Origin: Companilactobacillus mishanensis | GTDB lineage: Bacteria > Bacillota > Bacilli > Lactobacillales > Lactobacillaceae | Length of the DNA stretch: 64,000 nucleotides | Direction: 5' to 3' | NCBI RefSeq assembly: GCF_003946505.1 | Contig: NZ_RHON01000001.1 | Coordinates: forward strand, 186,001 to 250,000 | Shown: positions 63,386 through 64,000 of the stretch, piece after piece | How the letters are laid out: each line of letters opens with the position of its first letter | Numbering within the stretch: the first letter of the stretch is position 1 | Program-made: the position numbers and the translations under genes | The notes under the pieces: generated by a model | Databases searched by the model: none | What the model was told of the DNA's origin: nothing | Seen by the model: only the letters and a program-made list of their open reading frames with translations

Positions 63386-64000
63386 TTGAATTTTAACTAT
63401 CCTGACGGACGCAAGTTTCAACGAAGTCAGAAGCCAGCAAAGCTCTCTACCTCACAATCCAAAAAGATACTTTTTGGTGACCGTGGTATGCACCTTGAAG
63501 ATGAAATTAATGAAAGTAACAAGTATTATAGGGGACACGATATTGCGGTAATATATAAAAAACCGACCCCTGTCCAAATTGTAAAAGTAGATTATCCTAA
63601 GAGAAGTCGTGCCGTTATTAAAGAAGCATATTTTAGGCAGGCTTCTACAACCGACTATAATGGCGTATACAATGGTTATTATATCGATTTTGAAGCGAAA
63701 GAAACAACTCAAAAGAGTTCCTTTCCGCTCAAAAACTTCCACCAACACCAAATAGATCATTTAAGGGCGTGTGAAAAGCAAAACGGAATCTGTTTTGTGA
63801 TCATCAAATATGTTGCCTTGAAGCGATACTTTATCATGCCAGCAACTAAGCTTTTTAAATATTGGGATGGGCAAAAACATGATGGTCCCAAATCTATTCA
63901 ATTGTCAGAAATAGTAAATGATTCTTATGAAATTACACCAGATTATAACCCAACATTGCCTTATATTGATATTATAAATAAATTAATTGAAAGCAGGAAG
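63386..64000 (+). CDS. recU: Holliday junction resolvase RecU, 3' end outside window
   Basis: RecU resolves Holliday junctions in Gram-positives. The frame begins at TTG 63386, 8 bp after AGGAG, and is open to the window end (205 codons, so nearly full length). Motifs seen: GDRGMHLEDEINESNKYYRG, YFRQASTTDYNGVYNG, YYIDFEAKETTQKSSFPL with the catalytic Asp/Glu/Lys, and GICFVIIKYVAL. It is divergent from ypsA. A penicillin-binding protein gene often follows recU in Firmicutes but would be outside. Confidence 0.95.
   Translation, partial: MNFNYPDGRKFQRSQKPAKLSTSQSKKILFGDRGMHLEDEINESNKYYRGHDIAVIYKKPTPVQIVKVDYPKRSRAVIKEAYFRQASTTDYNGVYNGYYIDFEAKETTQKSSFPLKNFHQHQIDHLRACEKQNGICFVIIKYVALKRYFIMPATKLFKYWDGQKHDGPKSIQLSEIVNDSYEITPDYNPTLPYIDIINKLIESRK

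Noticed and set aside
63452-63760. 102-codon minus ORF at the window end
   Set aside because: It is antisense to recU, which has all its catalytic motifs on the + strand.

Overview
The window looks like a chromosomal segment of a low-GC Gram-positive bacterium of the family Lactobacillaceae. The evidence is AT-rich sequence with AGGAGG-type ribosome sites and some TTG/GTG starts, a B-type RNase P RNA, the gene run recU / ypsA / gpsB / rnpB, a thymidylate synthase with the Lactobacillus-type insertion, a manganese pyrophosphatase, a HicD-type hydroxyacid dehydrogenase and SLAP-like surface proteins. A Companilactobacillus-like species is my guess, from family resemblance only. No tRNA, CRISPR array, insertion sequence or intact prophage was seen.

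Region 1 (1-23.6 kb) is mostly housekeeping and on the + strand: an ABC-F ATPase cut by the window edge, thyA-dfrA, a hemolysin-III membrane protein (minus), DegV, an SGNH hydrolase/YpmS/YozE/rbgA/rnhB operon, dprA, topA-xerC-hslV-hslU, an aldose-epimerase-like gene, plsY (minus), parE-parC, a LysR regulator, ppaC and a GRP-family sugar transporter. The transporter promoter overlaps a cre-like site and runs at once into a terminator hairpin.

Region 2 (23.6-36 kb) holds a structured three-way-junction-like element, a LOG-family gene, a secreted unknown protein, a catalytically eroded tyrosine-recombinase homologue, and a five-gene operon for N-acetylmuramic acid (MurNAc) uptake and breakdown (6-phospho-muramidase, MurQ, PTS IIBC, RpiR regulator, IIA) with a cre site. 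It ends with a HicD-like dehydrogenase, a Cof-type phosphatase, recQ and a phosphoesterase.

Region 3 (36-46.4 kb) is accessory and very AT-rich. It contains two versions of a DUF2207 / CAP-SLAP surface module. One is a full DUF2207 protein next to a frameshifted CAP remnant; the other is a shortened DUF2207-like protein next to an intact CAP protein. Between them lie a large XPD/DinG-like helicase fused to a PD-(D/E)XK nuclease domain (a candidate one-gene defence factor), a small SLAP-domain secreted protein and a secreted-protein gene whose signal peptide is out of frame at an A6T6 tract.

Region 4 (46.4-64 kb) has a second DegV, rqcH/fbpA, and a minus-strand block ebsA-like/fhs/lspA/rluD/pyrR plus a CarA/CarB pair. 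Both of that pair appear to be pseudoenzymes: the CarA-like protein lacks the glutaminase Cys and His, and the CarB-like protein is about 250 residues short and lacks key ATP-grasp residues, yet both frames are intact and overlapping. I consider this pair the most unusual thing in the window. Then come an RNase HI-like gene, two tandem lplA paralogues, corA, an rRNA methyltransferase, rnpB, gpsB, ypsA and the start of recU, which runs off the window end.
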